Source: Pontederia crassipes (taxonomy: Eukaryota; Streptophyta; Magnoliopsida; Commelinales; Pontederiaceae). From it: a stretch of 64,000 nucleotides of DNA. Every line of letters begins with the position of its first letter. Position 1 is the first letter of the stretch. The notes under the pieces were generated by a model. That model made no database searches and was not told the origin of the DNA. It saw only the letters and a program-made list of their open reading frames with translations. This document shows positions 35,756-48,476 of the stretch, one piece after another. Made by a program: the position numbers and the translations under genes. Location: NCBI GenBank assembly GCA_030549335.1, contig CM060184.1, positions 40,069,909 through 40,133,908 of the forward strand, in the 5' to 3' direction.

Positions 35756-37890
35756 ACAAACATATTTACTCAATTTCTATAACAGTTCCATTATCCCTTT
35801 CTCCTATGAACATATATCCTTTAGAGGTTTCATGATACTTGATGAAGACACATTTCTTACCTCTAGGGCCCAACTTTTCATACTTATGGGAGTTGTCAAG
35901 GACATAGGCTGCATATCCCCATGGACGCAAGTAACTTAGGTCAGACTTATGACCTATCCAAAGTTCGTAGGGAATGGAAGAGACAGACTTTGATGGTACG
36001 TGGTTGAGTAAGTAGACAGCTATAAGCAATGCATCTCCCCAGTATGGAATTGGAAGGTTTTCTTGTGCCATCATAGACCGAATCATATCGAGTAGAGTAC
36101 GGTTTCTCCTTTCTGCAACATCATTTTGTTGTGAAGTTCCTGGAATTGTTAGTTGCCTAACTATTTCTTTTTTATCACATAACTTTTTGAATAAATCTGA
36201 AAGATACTCACGACCACGGTTGGTTCGCAAGGTCTTAATCTTGCGATCTAATTGATTCTCAGCTATGTTCATAAATCGCACAAAGCAATCTATAGTCTTG
36301 GACTTATGAGAGATCAAGTATATGACCCCATAGCATGAATAATTATCAATAAATCTAATGAAGTATGGGAAATAGTGTCTTGCTTAGACAGTTATCGAAC
36401 CACATATGTCTGAGTGGATTAATTGCAATGGAAATTCAACACGCTTTCCTTTTCCAAATGGTTTTCTTGTTTGCTTGCCAGTTAGACATTCTTCACAAGT
36501 TGATAAATCGACTTTAGTGAGAGAGCCTATGAGCCCTTCTCTAGCTAGTCTATTCATTCGATCTTGTCTTATAAGTCCTAGCCTGGCATGCCAAGTCTTG
36601 ACGCTTTCATTCACATCAACAGATGACATAAATGAATAACTACTAGCAACACATAAAATATTAAGAACATAAAAATCATTTTCAAGAAAGTCGTTGCATC
36701 TAGGAATACCATCCATTGAGACGTTCAGATTTTTAGAGCCAAAAGTCATTACATATCCATATGCATCAAGAGTGGATACAGATATCAAGTTTCGTCGAAA
36801 ATAAGGGGCATACAAAATATCGTGGAGGTAAAAGGTTTTTCCATTGCTAAGTTCTAACTTGCAACTTCCTATCCCTTTGACTTCCACTCTTTTATTGTCT
36901 CATACGTAGATCCACTTAGAGCCTGCACTGAGTCAATGAAACTTGACAAAAGTCTCATGTTCCTTGGCTACGTGGTCTGTTGCCCCGGAATCTACAATTC
37001 ATGAAGGATGAGTTTCAGCAATTAAAACACAGCTAGAAACATACGCAAAGGAAATGTGGTCAGGACAAATCTTCTTTGGCTCAGTGCACTCACGAGCGAA
37101 GTGACCACAACCACCACAATTGTAGCATTTCATGTTGCTTTTATCCACTTTGCCATCGCGCTTCTTCCTTTTGCGTTGTTGGTGTTGGACCTTCTGTTGT
37201 CCACTATATCCACTCCTCTGATTATGGTGCGACTTACGTGACCTCTTGCGTGTGGAACATATGCCATGCTTTTGTCTACCTATTAGCAACTAATGCTTGA
37301 CTGGAGGATTTTTGAGATTCTAATACATCATCCTCCATTTCTAGGTAACGGGTCACATCATCAAAATTCTTGATGTTGTCATTATGCATCAGGTTGACGC
37401 GCATGTGTTCCCAAGATCTAGGAAGTGAGCACATGTCTGACATTCTTGAGTTTCGTATCATGTTCATCATTTCCCTTAGGTGCTACCTCATCGTGTGATT
37501 AGGCCGCATCCTATAGAAATCAAATTTGATGGTCGACGTCCTCAACTTGGAAGTTAATGTGATATCGAACTTGTTCTGGATAGCTATCAACATTTCAAAT
37601 GCTGTTTGGTAAACCTCAAATTCATACATGAGGGAGTCTTCCATTGTACTTAGCAATAGAATGCTTGCAATGCGACTCTTCTTGGACCAAGCCTTGAATG
37701 CCTCAGCATTTCTTCTATGTTAGGCAGTATTACCAGGTGTTGGTTGTGGCATGACATGCTTGATGGTCTATAAAACATCTTGTTCCTCTAAGACATACTG
37801 AACTTTTTGATGCCAAATATCATAATTTTCACCGTTCAGTTTATCCCCTTTGTTCAAGTCAGCAATTATGGACTTTGACGCCATGATTAA
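35756..37890 (-). pseudogene. Ty1/copia polyprotein remnant (gag, knuckle, pre-integrase, integrase)
   Basis: On the minus strand from 37890 the gag begins MASKSIIADLNKGDKLNGEN. A CCHC knuckle (CYNCGGCGHFARECTE) lies near 37120, GAG-pre-integrase (HARLGLIRQDRMNRL) at about 36590, and an integrase core and tail (LTIPGTSQQNDVAERRNRTLLDM, then RPWGYAAYVL) at 36317-35766. This order is copia, not gypsy. The reverse transcriptase and RNase H part and the 3' LTR are missing, since the element ends at about 35756. It is a fossil with several breaks. hAT copy 2 sits in its leader just upstream of gag. Confidence 0.85.
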
Positions 37891-38329
37891 TAGTCTAGCT
37901 TCATTAAGAGAAGAGGAAGAATCTATGTTATGCATGTCTTAATTTGTCACAAACATTTAGGAGTGTTCACTAGGTCGGATCAACCCAGTGAACCCAATAA
38001 ATCAAACCGACCCATTACTGATTGGGTCAATTTGGATCCACGATCGGGTCGAACCTGACCCGACCCGTCAACTTGATCGGTTTCGGGTCGAGTTCGGTTT
38101 CACAGGTTTGGACCCGGATGGACCCGACCCGAACCATTAGACCCGAACCAAAATTAGCTTAATTGAATCGAACCGCTGAAAGAGAGAGAGTCGTCTGACT
38201 GAATTGCTGAACCTGAATGCCTAAATTGTTGAACGACTTGAGTCTTGAGGTGGTGAACCGCTGAGCCTGCACTGAATGAAACGAAATGTTGAAACATGAT
38301 TTTGGCATTTTGTGACTTTTGTATGTGCC

Positions 38330-38645
38330 CTAACTCCTAACTCGTCTTGTCAATGTCGTCGCCACTCGCTCGTTGGCCACCGGTCGTCGACCAGCTCTTA
38401 TCCTACTGGACCTCTCGTAGAAATGCCAAGACATCTACTGCCAACCGACCCTATCTGTCGTCGATCATCGCGCCTTGCAAAGACGTGCACAATGACAGAA
38501 GCTCGGAAGTTGGAAGCCTCTCCCCATCGCTGCTTATCGTCGAGTCATCAGCCGACGGCGGCCGCTGGTCCTCTCGCTCTCATCCTCGCCATCTCAATCT
38601 CCTCCTTCGGCAACACCGATTGGCACCCAAATCTCGGAGCTCGTG
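38330..38645 (+). other. GC-rich leader of hAT copy 2
   Basis: Related to the leader at 14590-14945 but with frames that are not conserved. Probably non-coding promoter or leader sequence of this hAT family. Confidence 0.5.
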
Positions 38646-39660
38646 AAGTAGGCATTCCGGTGTTTGATAGTCATATAGCACTGGAATCTATCTCGGTCTT
38701 AGCCACGTTCTTACTGGTAAAAAAAGTTCTCCATCTCCATCTCATCTCAATCATCGGGTCATGTTCTTAGGATTGAATCGATTGATGCCAAAGTCCCATG
38801 GCTGTGAACAGTGAACCAAATTTTGTCGATAGTCCCATGGCTCTTAACATTGCTGACTTGCTGTGTAGTTTGAGCATAATGTCTATGCCACTCTTTGAGA
38901 CAAGGGACTTTCAGCAAGCATTACTTTTTTCTAACATGAACAATTGAACATAAAACATATGAAAAAACCTTAATTATGTACTCGAGTTGCCCTTCACCAA
39001 TAACCTATATCTATATATCAACTTGTCAAGAAACTAGTAATTGAAGAGGGGGTGCTCTTGAGCTTAGTTATCTTACAATGTATATAATTTATCTTTAGGA
39101 ACAAGGAGACACAAACACACATCTCAAGTAGTATATATTATTACTTGCAACCCAACTGTGAACCTTTTCAGCTTTTAGTTCTATTTCATATCCTACTAAT
39201 TACTGAATTCATGAATCCCCATGTTAGATTTACCTAATTACTATACCATGTTTTCTTATTAGATCCGATCTTTACTAATCTCAAGTACACTTTATCCAGC
39301 TTTATTCCTTTCCTTGCTCTGAAATCTGAAGCATTCACAAGAATCTCAACTCCTTTCCTCGTTGGTTCGCCCATCAAAGATCAAAGTGAGATATGCTATG
39401 TGCCTATGTATATGAAAACTGAATGTTATTACTTATTAACTTACTAGGATAACTTGTCTATAGTTTTCTAATTTCTTTTCTTTTTTCTAGGATCATAACA
39501 ATGATGACCCAAAATACAAGTGAAACTCAAATTAGAAGTGCACCTACCCCGACAACTTTACAAGAGTTTCTTCTCATGATTTACAAGTACATGGTCAGCA
39601 ATTACTTGAAGCTCAACCACCACCAGAGGAGGTTACTTCAGAAAAAGATCCAAGAGGTAC

Positions 39661-41530
39661 TTAAAAGGAAACTAGCTAGACCTCCTTCTAATGCTTGGGC
39701 GCATTTTAAAAGAGAAAAAGATAGAGCTATATGTAATTATTGTCATAATTTTTATGCTTGCAATACTTCTAATCATGGAATGTCAAATCTATTAAAGCAT
39801 ATTTAGCTTTGTGAAAAAAATCCAGAGAGGGGCCCTGATAAGAAACAAAAGACCATTGCTATTGGCAAGCAAAGCAAAGATGATCCTAACACTTGTATTA
39901 GTATGAAATTAGTTGATTTTAGTTAAGAAAGGTGTAGATTAGCACTTGCCAAGATGCTTGTTGTTGATAAGCTTGCATTCAAGTTTGTTGAAAATTAAGG
40001 TTTTAGAGAGTTCATGGCTGAATGTCAACCAAGATTTCAAGTTCCTTCTCGCATCATTGCTGTTAGGAATATTATGCAATTGTTTATGCTTGAGAAATAG
40101 AAATTGAAAAATATATTTTCTGAGAACCATCAAATGATTTCTTTAACAACGGATACTTGGAATTCAATTCAAAATATGAACGATATGTGTATTACTATCC
40201 ATTACATAGATGACAAGTAGGAATTGCATAAGAAAATACTGAGTTTTGATTTGATTATTGATCACAAAGGTGATACCATCGGGAAACGTTTGGAAACATG
40301 CATGAAGGATCGGGGAATCTTGAAAATAGGTTGTGTTATAGTGGATAATGCAAATTCCAATAAGCCAGCTATTGTTTATTTTGTTGATAGCATGAGCGAT
40401 TGGGGGGGGGGGGTCTACATTTCTAGACGGAGAGATGACACCTATGAGATGTGCTGCCCATATATTAAATTTAATTGTTCGTGAAGGAATGAATATAATT
40501 GATGCATCTATTAAAAGAGTTAGAATTGCATGCAAGTATGTTAAATCCTCTCCTAGTAGATTTGCATCTTTTAATAGATGCGTTGAAATGGCGAATATAA
40601 ATTGCAAAAAGAAGGTGCTCATGGATGTATGTACTAGGTGGAACTCTACTTATTTAATGTTAGAAGTTGCTGAAAAGTTTGAAAAGGCATCTAAAAGACT
40701 TGAGCACGTGGATCTTACATAGTATATTTTAAGGATGCTAAAAAAATAATTCCCACAAGTGAAGATTGGATTCGTGTTCGAGGGTTCATGCACTTTTTGA
40801 AGATGTTTTATGATGTCACTCTCTCATTTTCAGGGTCATTGCATGTTACATCAAATTTTTTTTGTCATAGTTTCATTGACATTCAAAAGCAATTGAAAAG
40901 ATGGGGACAAATTGATGACATAGTGCTACAAGCAATGGCAATGCAAACAAAGTTCGATGAGTATTGGGATGATGATAAGATGCCCAATTATTTATTATTT
41001 ATTGACGTTTTTCTTGATCCATGTTACAAATTGGAATACATTGAGTTTTGTTTTACTCGAATATATAATGGAGGTAGAAGTAAAGAAATGTTGGAAAAAT
41101 TAAAAACTTATATCCACCTATTGTTTGAGCAATACAAAATTTCAATACCTCTAGATATGAGTGATTCTAGTTGTTTAACCTCCATGATAGATTCAACATC
41201 TAATACTCCTAAGAAGGATGTTGATTGGGAGGATGAATTCAGATTGAAAGTCAGGAAAAAACAAGGTGAAGTAAAGAAGATCGAATTAAATAGGTACATC
41301 GAGGATGAAGTGGAGGAAAATATCGATGGATTCGATATCCTAAAGTGGTGGAAAGCAAAATCTTCAAAGTATTAGATTCTTTCTCGTGTAGCTAGAAATA
41401 TTCTATTCATGTGTCTTCTGTGTCATCTGAAAGTGCGCTTAGCACGGGAGATCGAGTTCTTGATCCATTTCACAATAGCTTGCTTCCTACCACCATTGAG
41501 GCTTTGATTTGCACTTAGAATTGATTAAGA
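39661..41530 (+). pseudogene. hAT transposase with C-terminal dimerisation domain, degraded
   Basis: The BED finger lies at 39680-39810 (CNYCHNF...NHGMSNLLKHI). The core follows with TTDTWNS (about 40145), CAAHILNLIVREGM (about 40450) and CTRWNSTYLMLEVAEKF (about 40630). DVFLDPCYKLEYIEF is at about 41000. The hAT dimerisation segment is FDILKWWKAKSSKY (41330-41372) and, after a stop, a region like LSRVARNILF...STGDRVLDPF up to about 41520. At least five in-frame stops and some frame changes, plus a run of ten G at about 40404-40413, show it is dead. It retains the C-terminal part lost from copy 1. Confidence 0.85.
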
Positions 41531-42224
41531 AATCCTGCAAAGTTAACTGATCTTCGCGTAGAACTGGATGATCTAGAGAAAATTTAAGAAGGTAACAAAA
41601 TCTTGAGACTTGTTTTTAGTGTTTTTGGTACTTTCATTTTATTGTACTTTTAGTTATGCCATTTTAAATGTAGGGTTGCTTGGACTTGGAGAGGATCGTG
41701 CATAATATAGTTAACTTCATTTTGGAAGAGTGGATTTTGAATCTCAAAGTAAAAGCTATATCATTCATTACTTCATTATTTCTAATTCATTAAATATATA
41801 ATCAGATTGGAAATGTTTATAATATTTCTTTTTTTTTTTTTTGCAGGCTATATTGAAGTTGGTTCATGGTTGCTTGATGTCTACTTGAGACTTGAGTCTT
41901 GAATTCTTGATGCCAAATTTGTTGTATTTTGATTTTTGAAACTTTTAATGAATAGTTGCCTAATTGGATTCTTACTTCATTATATTTTGCATCTTGGAAT
42001 GATTTGGAATCCTTTATCATCGACTTTTAGTTGTATCTTGTTCATTTCAATTGTTGACAATCTTTACCATGAATTGGTTTGTCTACTATGCAAACTTTTG
42101 AGTTGTGATCTAGGTATTAGGTTGGCATTTCCTTGGCAGCTAAGGGTAAGTGAGTAAGTGATCCTTGGATTCTTTCTCCTTTAATTCTATTTTTGTCCTC
42201 TGATTGTGCATTTTTGAAATTTGA

Positions 42225-42335
42225 TTCAAATAGGAAGCTCAAGATGACAGCTAAGGGTGCTTATGAATTTTGATGCAAGCATTGATGGTGACATAACTTT
42301 CTTTGAGATAGCTGAAGTGTATGGTGCAGGGGTAA
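42225..42335 (+). pseudogene. Short aldo/keto-reductase-like fragment inside hAT copy 2
   Basis: Translation in neighbouring frames gives AKGAYEF and then DASIDGDITFFEIAEVYGAG. This resembles the NADP-binding start of plastid aldo/keto reductases, where the family has a D-x-A-E-V-Y-G core; the Asp of that core is replaced here. It is only about 35 residues long and crosses a frame change, so it is a fragment at best, next to the CSN5 fragment. Confidence 0.4.
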
Positions 42336-42587
42336 TGTAATGTATGTTCTCTACACAAATCCACGAAGTTGTCTCTGTGCAAATTACCCCGCTACAGAAG
42401 GTTGAATTCTTGTTACTTAGTGTTTGGTGTGGCAGTGCCTGTAGTTAAAGATGGTTTTCCAAGTATTGGAATGTTGTTGGTCTCTTTTTGGATTTTGCAA
42501 TTGGACTTTAGTGTTTGGTGCATGCTATTATAGTGACAAGATATTGAATGCTTGCTAATTCAAATTATATTGTTTCAAAATGAAACA

Positions 42588-43140
<553 letters not shown>

Positions 43141-44199
43141 TGAAATTGTCAAATATGATCTGAAAAGATATGCCCTCTTCGTATCTTTTTTCAATTTTGA
43201 GTTAGTGTTAGACATCAGTCAATTGTAATTTATAGTGTTAGACATAACTCTTACAGTGTTATTCTTTACTATATTTCTCCTTGCTCAAAGCAAAAAAAGA
43301 AAAATCGAATAACCCACCAACCCCACCCGACCCCACCCGAATGGAAAGGGGCGGGTCGGGTCGGATAAAAGGTCGGGTTGAGTGAAATTCGACCCGTTGA
43401 CACCCCTACAATTATTCAAATAATAAATGACATAATCCAAGGATAATGAAATCGAGAGGTCGTTACGCTCCCACTATTCCAAGGATAATTATCATTTATT
43501 AATTAATAATATGACAAATCGTTTCCAAATTTTGGATCAACAAATAATCCAAAAACATTATTTCATATGTTTACTCAAGTAATTAGACATACTAATCACT
43601 TCATTTTTCATTTTTTTATGTCTAAGTAATTTAGAGAAGCATAAATTTATTTCTCTAAGTTTGATGAAACTTGATTATCTATTATGAGAAAATATGATAG
43701 AGAAAATTAATTAATTACCAATTTTTTTCACATAATACAAATGGCATGTTTTCTTTTGTATTTTCCACTAAGGAAAAAATAATTACATAAATTGTACACA
43801 AACATGCATGCCTCTGAAAAATTTATATACAATTAATTACATACTCAAAATTTATGTAATTAATTTTCTTTCATGCATATGTTCAATTTCTCATGAGATT
43901 AATTGCATTTATTAGCACAAAACTGTAATTGCAATTAAACTTACATATGCATTTATATTCTGATAGAAAACTTCTGGAAAAAAGATTTTCACATTTATTT
44001 TCATTTTCTATAATTTTCTATCAATTTCCAAAATGATAATTTAATTGCATAATTTTCTCAGAGCAATAAAATTTCTATAATCATTCATAAAATGAAAGAA
44101 AACTTTAGGAAAAATTTTCACATTTTTTCTCGTACCCTCTATAATTTTTTAGCAATTTATGATGATGACTGACTTTTCAGAATTAGGAAAAAGGAAAAA

Positions 44200-44820
44200 A
44201 GAAGCGTCCTTCTGGGCTGCACACAGTCTTGGCCCACTTAGTCGGGCCGCACGCCCGCGTGTGTCGCGTGCCCGAGCGTGCGCAGCTAGCCGCGAGCCCT
44301 CGCGCGCCGCGTGGGCCTGGAGCCGGCGCGCCCGTGCCCACGCTGCTGGGCCGCGAGGCCACGCGCGGTGATGGGCTTCGAGCCTGCGCTTGGCCGCTGA
44401 GACACTAGCCTGGGTGCACTGCTGGGCCGCACTTCTGCTCGCGCGTCCCGGCCGAGCTCGAGCCCGCCGTGTGGCTTCGGGCTGTGCCGTAAGCCCACGC
44501 TCAGTGCTGGGTTTCGAGCCCGCGCTTGGCCGCTGGGCCACTAGCTTACCTGCACCGCTGAGCTGCGCTTCTGCTCGCGCGTCCAGGCCATGAGCACGTG
44601 CGCCGTGTGGGCTGCCGGCTGGGCCGCACGCTTGCGTGCGCTGCTAGGCCACCCGCCCGCGCCCGGTGCTGGGTAGCAGCCCGCGCTTCGCCACTGGCTG
44701 CTCGTCTACGTGCGCTGATGGGCCGCAAGCCTACGCGCGCTGCGGGCGACGCGCCAATGCGCGTCCAGCCGGGCCAAGCGCGAGGCCGTGCTTCCAGCCA
44801 GGCCGCGCACGGGCCGTTCT
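44200..44820. repeat. GC-rich diverged tandem repeat
   Basis: About 70% GC in otherwise AT-rich DNA. Three related units begin near 44372 (GGGCTTCGAGCCTGCGCTTGG), 44508 and 44668, at a spacing of about 140-160 bp. Every frame on both strands gives Arg/Ala/Pro low-complexity peptides, so none is a believable gene. Confidence 0.7.
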
Positions 44821-45082
44821 TTTATTTTTTTTTTTTTACAGCCGAGAGTTATTCTCTCCTTTTTTTTTATAAATAAAAAAAACTTATGACTCATACCAAT
44901 TGTAAAATTTAATAAATATAATATGAAGTACCTCGATTGTAAAAATGAATTATTTACGGAGCTTCTCCACGAATAAAGTAGGTTGCACTCGTATGAATCA
45001 AATCACGTGAAAAAGGGAAAAAGAAAGAGCACAATACTAATTGAATGAAGGAGTAACCGCACAAGTTCAACTCACCTCACAC

Positions 45083-45330
45083 GACCCTCCACACTTAACT
45101 TTCTCTCACTTGCACTCACACTGAGAGTTCACTCAAGTGCACCTAAGGGATCTCTATTTATAGAGACCCTCCACACTTAACTTTCTCTCACTTGCACCCA
45201 CACTTGGTGTTCACTCAAGTGCACCTAAGGGATCTCTATTTATAGAGACCCTCCCCACTTAACTTTCTCTCACTTGCACCCACACTTGGTGTTCACTCAA
45301 GTGCACCTAAGGGATCTCTATTTATAGAGG
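45083..45330 (-). promoter_or_regulatory. Three tandem 82-bp promoter units with TATA boxes
   Basis: Units begin at 45083, 45165 and 45247 (GACCCTCC(A/C)CACTTAAC), a period of exactly 82 bp. Each ends with a site that reads CTCTATAAATAGAG on the minus strand, a strong plant TATA box. The units differ at only a few bases. The third is followed by the LTR start about 55 bp away. They are probably the duplicated core promoter of the copia LTR. Confidence 0.75.
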
Positions 45331-45634
45331 TGCTTGGCACAAAAAGGGCAAGCAACGAGGCCCACGCATGGGCAACTCCAACAGTACTTCAATTGCTCCA
45401 CCAATGGACACATTAGGTAGTACACACTATTTCAAGTGCGAGGACAATTATTCTAATTGAAGCACACGAATCATGAGGACAATTATTTTCCATCAATTAA
45501 CGACATGTTAATATATAATAACTTATCCTTCAATTGTTATTTTCTTTAATTTTAATACAACAATCATAGCATCACAATCTTTAACTTTTAAATTGACAAG
45601 CATATATTAGTACATCACTAAAGGTGGTTTTCGT

Positions 45635-46590
45635 CAGGGTTGTCAGGACCGGCCGGTCCAACCATCGACCGGATACAAAAATGGTTCATAACATGATCAA
45701 AAATCGGACATGTCATCAAACCGGATTGGACCGATCAAATCCGGTCAAGAACCGGTCAAAACCAGCTAAAACCAGTCAAAACCAAATAAAACTAGATAGG
45801 ATCGGTTTTTTGAATCGGTCGACCATTTTAATATGTTATTTGACAAAATTTTTATTTTTAACTTGAAAAAGATTTGAAGTTGAACTTTTCCAATAGAAGA
45901 GCACATGTTGATCCATAGTCTCATACTCAATTAATACTTGTCCACTTACTTTCACATTTCTACTATTATTAATGTGGGACTATGTGTGCATACTAATATG
46001 CTTAGTTGTTTCTTTTCTTTTATGTAGTTAATTGGCTAAACTTTAAACATTATCTTATTTATTAGATTATGATTGTATTTAAAATTTTCAATGTCATATA
46101 TCTATATAATATAAATTTATATTATATTTACTATATTATATATAATATTTATCATAAATTGGTTAAAGATGAAGGGTTGAACTTGCATAATATACAAATA
46201 GTACAAGTTAATATATAATACATAAAAGTTTAACAAAAAATAATAGTTTAATTTATCAAGTGTAAATATATAATTTTGATCTTGTGAATTTTATATATGT
46301 ATATTACTAATTTAATATAAAATATATTATCTTAGTATAAACATTTCAAACATAGATTTATTTTTTATAAATTTATAATTTATTATTGTTATTTTTCTTT
46401 CCTATAATTGAATTTTAACATCATATAAGTAGGTATATAATTAAAATATGATAGTTTGGTTTAATCTAGTATATTAAAAATAATATTTTATTCTTATCCG
46501 ATTCGACCGGACGGTCCAACCGGTCCGACCGGTTCGACCTGAAATAAACACTCATCCGGGTTGATGTCCAGTCCGATCCTAACAACATTA
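45635..46590. mobile_element. Non-autonomous hAT element, 956 bp
   Basis: The left end CAGGGTTGTCAGGACCGG and the right end (inverted) TAATGTTGTTAGGATCGG form short imperfect inverted repeats. Perfect 8-bp target duplications GTTTTCGT lie at 45627-45634 and 46591-46598. Subterminal parts are rich in ACCGGTC-type motifs, while the middle is very AT-rich and non-coding. Such elements move with transposase supplied in trans. Confidence 0.85.
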
Positions 46591-46598
46591 GTTTTCGT

Positions 46599-47138
46599 AT
46601 TAAACATAATAATTGTAATAGAAATTAAAAAGCAACTATACATCAATTAGTATTTATAAATCATAAATAAGTTATTTATAAAAAAATGCTTAGTCTGGCA
46701 TGGCACGATCTTAATTTATTTATCATCCGTATGTGACAATGGAAATGCTAGATATTTATTTTAATCATTGATTTGAATTTGAGATGGACAATAAATAATC
46801 ACATTAATTTTGAATTAAAAAAGAAAGACAAGAATAATCTCAAATCCTTTACGTTGTTTAGAAGAACCCTAAAAATAAGAGTTTAAGAAATTTGTTGCCT
46901 TTTCTGTTCTCCCCTTTCCATTTCTCTCTGATTTCTGTTTCTGCTCTCTGCACCGCACCGCTTATGGCTTCAGCAGCGGTGAATCCCGCTGCACATGCAC
47001 TCATCCCTTGTGCTTGCTTTCATTTGCTCCGATCGACTCCCTCCTCGATCACAAACTCGAGTGATCTTTCAGTAACAACATTCCCTTCCCTGTTTGAGCC
47101 ACAAGCCACCCCCAAGTTGAGGAGCTCGTCTCTCCTCC
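46599..47138 (+). other. Upstream region and 5' UTR of the PIRL gene
   Basis: AT-rich to about 46880, then pyrimidine-rich sequence typical of a plant leader up to the ATG at 47139. A frame at 46892-47164 overlaps the start in another phase. It could be an upstream open frame, but I do not regard it as a protein. Confidence 0.4.
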
Positions 47139-48476
47139 ATGGTGCACATCGAAGAGCTCCATGAGCCCTGCGACAGCAACCACGGAGGCCACGAGGAAGC
47201 CGAGCGGCGCGGCCGCGTTCATCAGGAGTCCATGTACCTCGACGCCGTCGTCGACTTCGCCGAGGCGCCGCCGCCTCCCCCGCCTGCGCGGCAGCGAACG
47301 TACGAGAAAGTGGTCAGAAGCTTTAAGAAAGAAGCTCGGGGCGTCGAGCGCCTGGATCTCTCCGGCCAGCAGCTCTGGTATCTGCACGAGGAGTCCTTCG
47401 CCGAGCACGATGACTTGATCTCTGTCAACCTCAACAACAATTTCTTGCAGGTACGAAGACGACGTAGATGTATGTGATCTCTTCTTAGTTGCCATTGCAT
47501 GTGCATGCATGCATTTTAGCATGCATATATGTATAAATCATTGCATGTTCCAGTCTTGATCAGGAAAAAGGGTTAGGGAATTGCAGATAGGATGCCTTGT
47601 TTTCTCTTTGATTTTATGTTCTTGTTGTGTTTGAACTTTTAGACGTCGTGTTCATTGCAGGTCCTACCGGACGCCATTGTTTGGCTAGACCTCGAGGAGC
47701 TTCATGTCTCTTCAAACAATCTTGTTTCACTCCCCAACTCCATCGGCATGCTTTCTACCCTGAAAACTCTGGACGTATCACGCAACAAGCTCAGATCACT
47801 TCCAGATAGCATTTCAAGATTGAAGTAAGTTTCAAGCTCTCAAACAGGCAGCACAAATCGTGCTCCGAATGATCAGTTTCAAGTCGTCAAATGGTTTTGA
47901 ATCAAAATTAACAACCATCCAAAATGCAGGTCCCTGGTTGAGCTGGATGCAGGCTACAATGAGCTCACAAATCTGCCCAGGAACGTCGGACGCAGGATGA
48001 TGAATCTGGAAAAGCTTTTGATTCACGGAAACAGGGTGCGATCTCTTCCCCCGTCCATCTGCGATATGCGATCGCTGCGCCTTTTGGATGCCCACCTCAA
48101 TGAGCTGCAGTCGCTGCCGCGGGCTTTCGGGAGCCTGATCAAGCTTGAAACTCTGAACCTGAGGAACAACTTGGTGCAAGAGCTGCCCGAAACGTTCGGC
48201 CAATTGATCAATCTCCGGGACCTCGATCTAAGCAACAATCAAATCCATGCACTGCCCGATACGTTCTTTGATAACTTGGGCAGATTGACTCACCTCAATC
48301 TGGACCGAAATCCGCTGCATGCGCCGCCGCCGGAGATAGCGAGCCGCGGCGCCAGGGCGGTGAAGGAGTTCATGGAGACGAGACGGCTCGAGGAGGAGGA
48401 ACGGAAGAGTGCATCTGATCGAGTTGGCTGGCTGAAACGTAACATCTCATCGCTTGCTCAACATTTGACGGGGTGA
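47139..48476 (+). CDS. PIRL: Plant intracellular Ras-group-related leucine-rich-repeat protein (PIRL), 3 exons, 340 aa
   Basis: Exons are 47139-47450, 47661-47824 and 47930-48476, with GT-AG borders and a TGA at 48474-48476, giving 340 residues. Residues about 1-65 form an acidic and Pro-rich head (six prolines at about 45-50) with a [12 protein letters not shown] helix. Residues about 70-300 hold nine or ten 23-residue repeats of the LxxLxLxxNxLxxLP type (for example [34 protein letters not shown]). A charged tail follows (REFMETRR-like [15 protein letters not shown], then [13 protein letters not shown]). This repeat class is that of Shoc2/Ras-group LRR proteins. Plant PIRLs are cytosolic or nuclear scaffold-like proteins, some needed for pollen. 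There is no signal peptide, membrane segment or kinase. The start is the first in-frame ATG after the leader. Confidence 0.88.

Larger units (their letters stand above)
43409..45383 (-). repeat. Probable 5' LTR and leader of the copia element
   Basis: On the minus strand the sequence starting at 45383 reads TGTTGGAGTTGCCCATGCG, a typical copia LTR start. CTATAAATAGAG TATA boxes follow within about 60 bases. The copia leader and gag (37890) lie on the same strand beyond hAT copy 2, so this piece is best read as the upstream LTR. Its inner border was not found. It contains the triplicated promoter unit and a GC-rich repeat. Fossil; assignment moderate. Confidence 0.5.

Noticed and set aside
44149-44894. 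Several overlapping long frames on both strands rich in Arg, Ala and Pro
   Set aside because: They come from a GC-rich diverged tandem repeat that keeps stops rare in every frame. No domain, no codon consistency and no splice context.
45083-45330. Three regularly spaced repeats suggesting a CRISPR-like array
   Set aside because: The units are contiguous without unique spacers, the DNA is plant nuclear, and each unit holds a TATA box. A tandem promoter duplication explains it.
47049-47522. A 157-codon minus-strand frame opposite PIRL exon 1
   Set aside because: Antisense shadow of a GC-rich exon. The plus strand carries the leucine-rich-repeat reading and valid splice sites.
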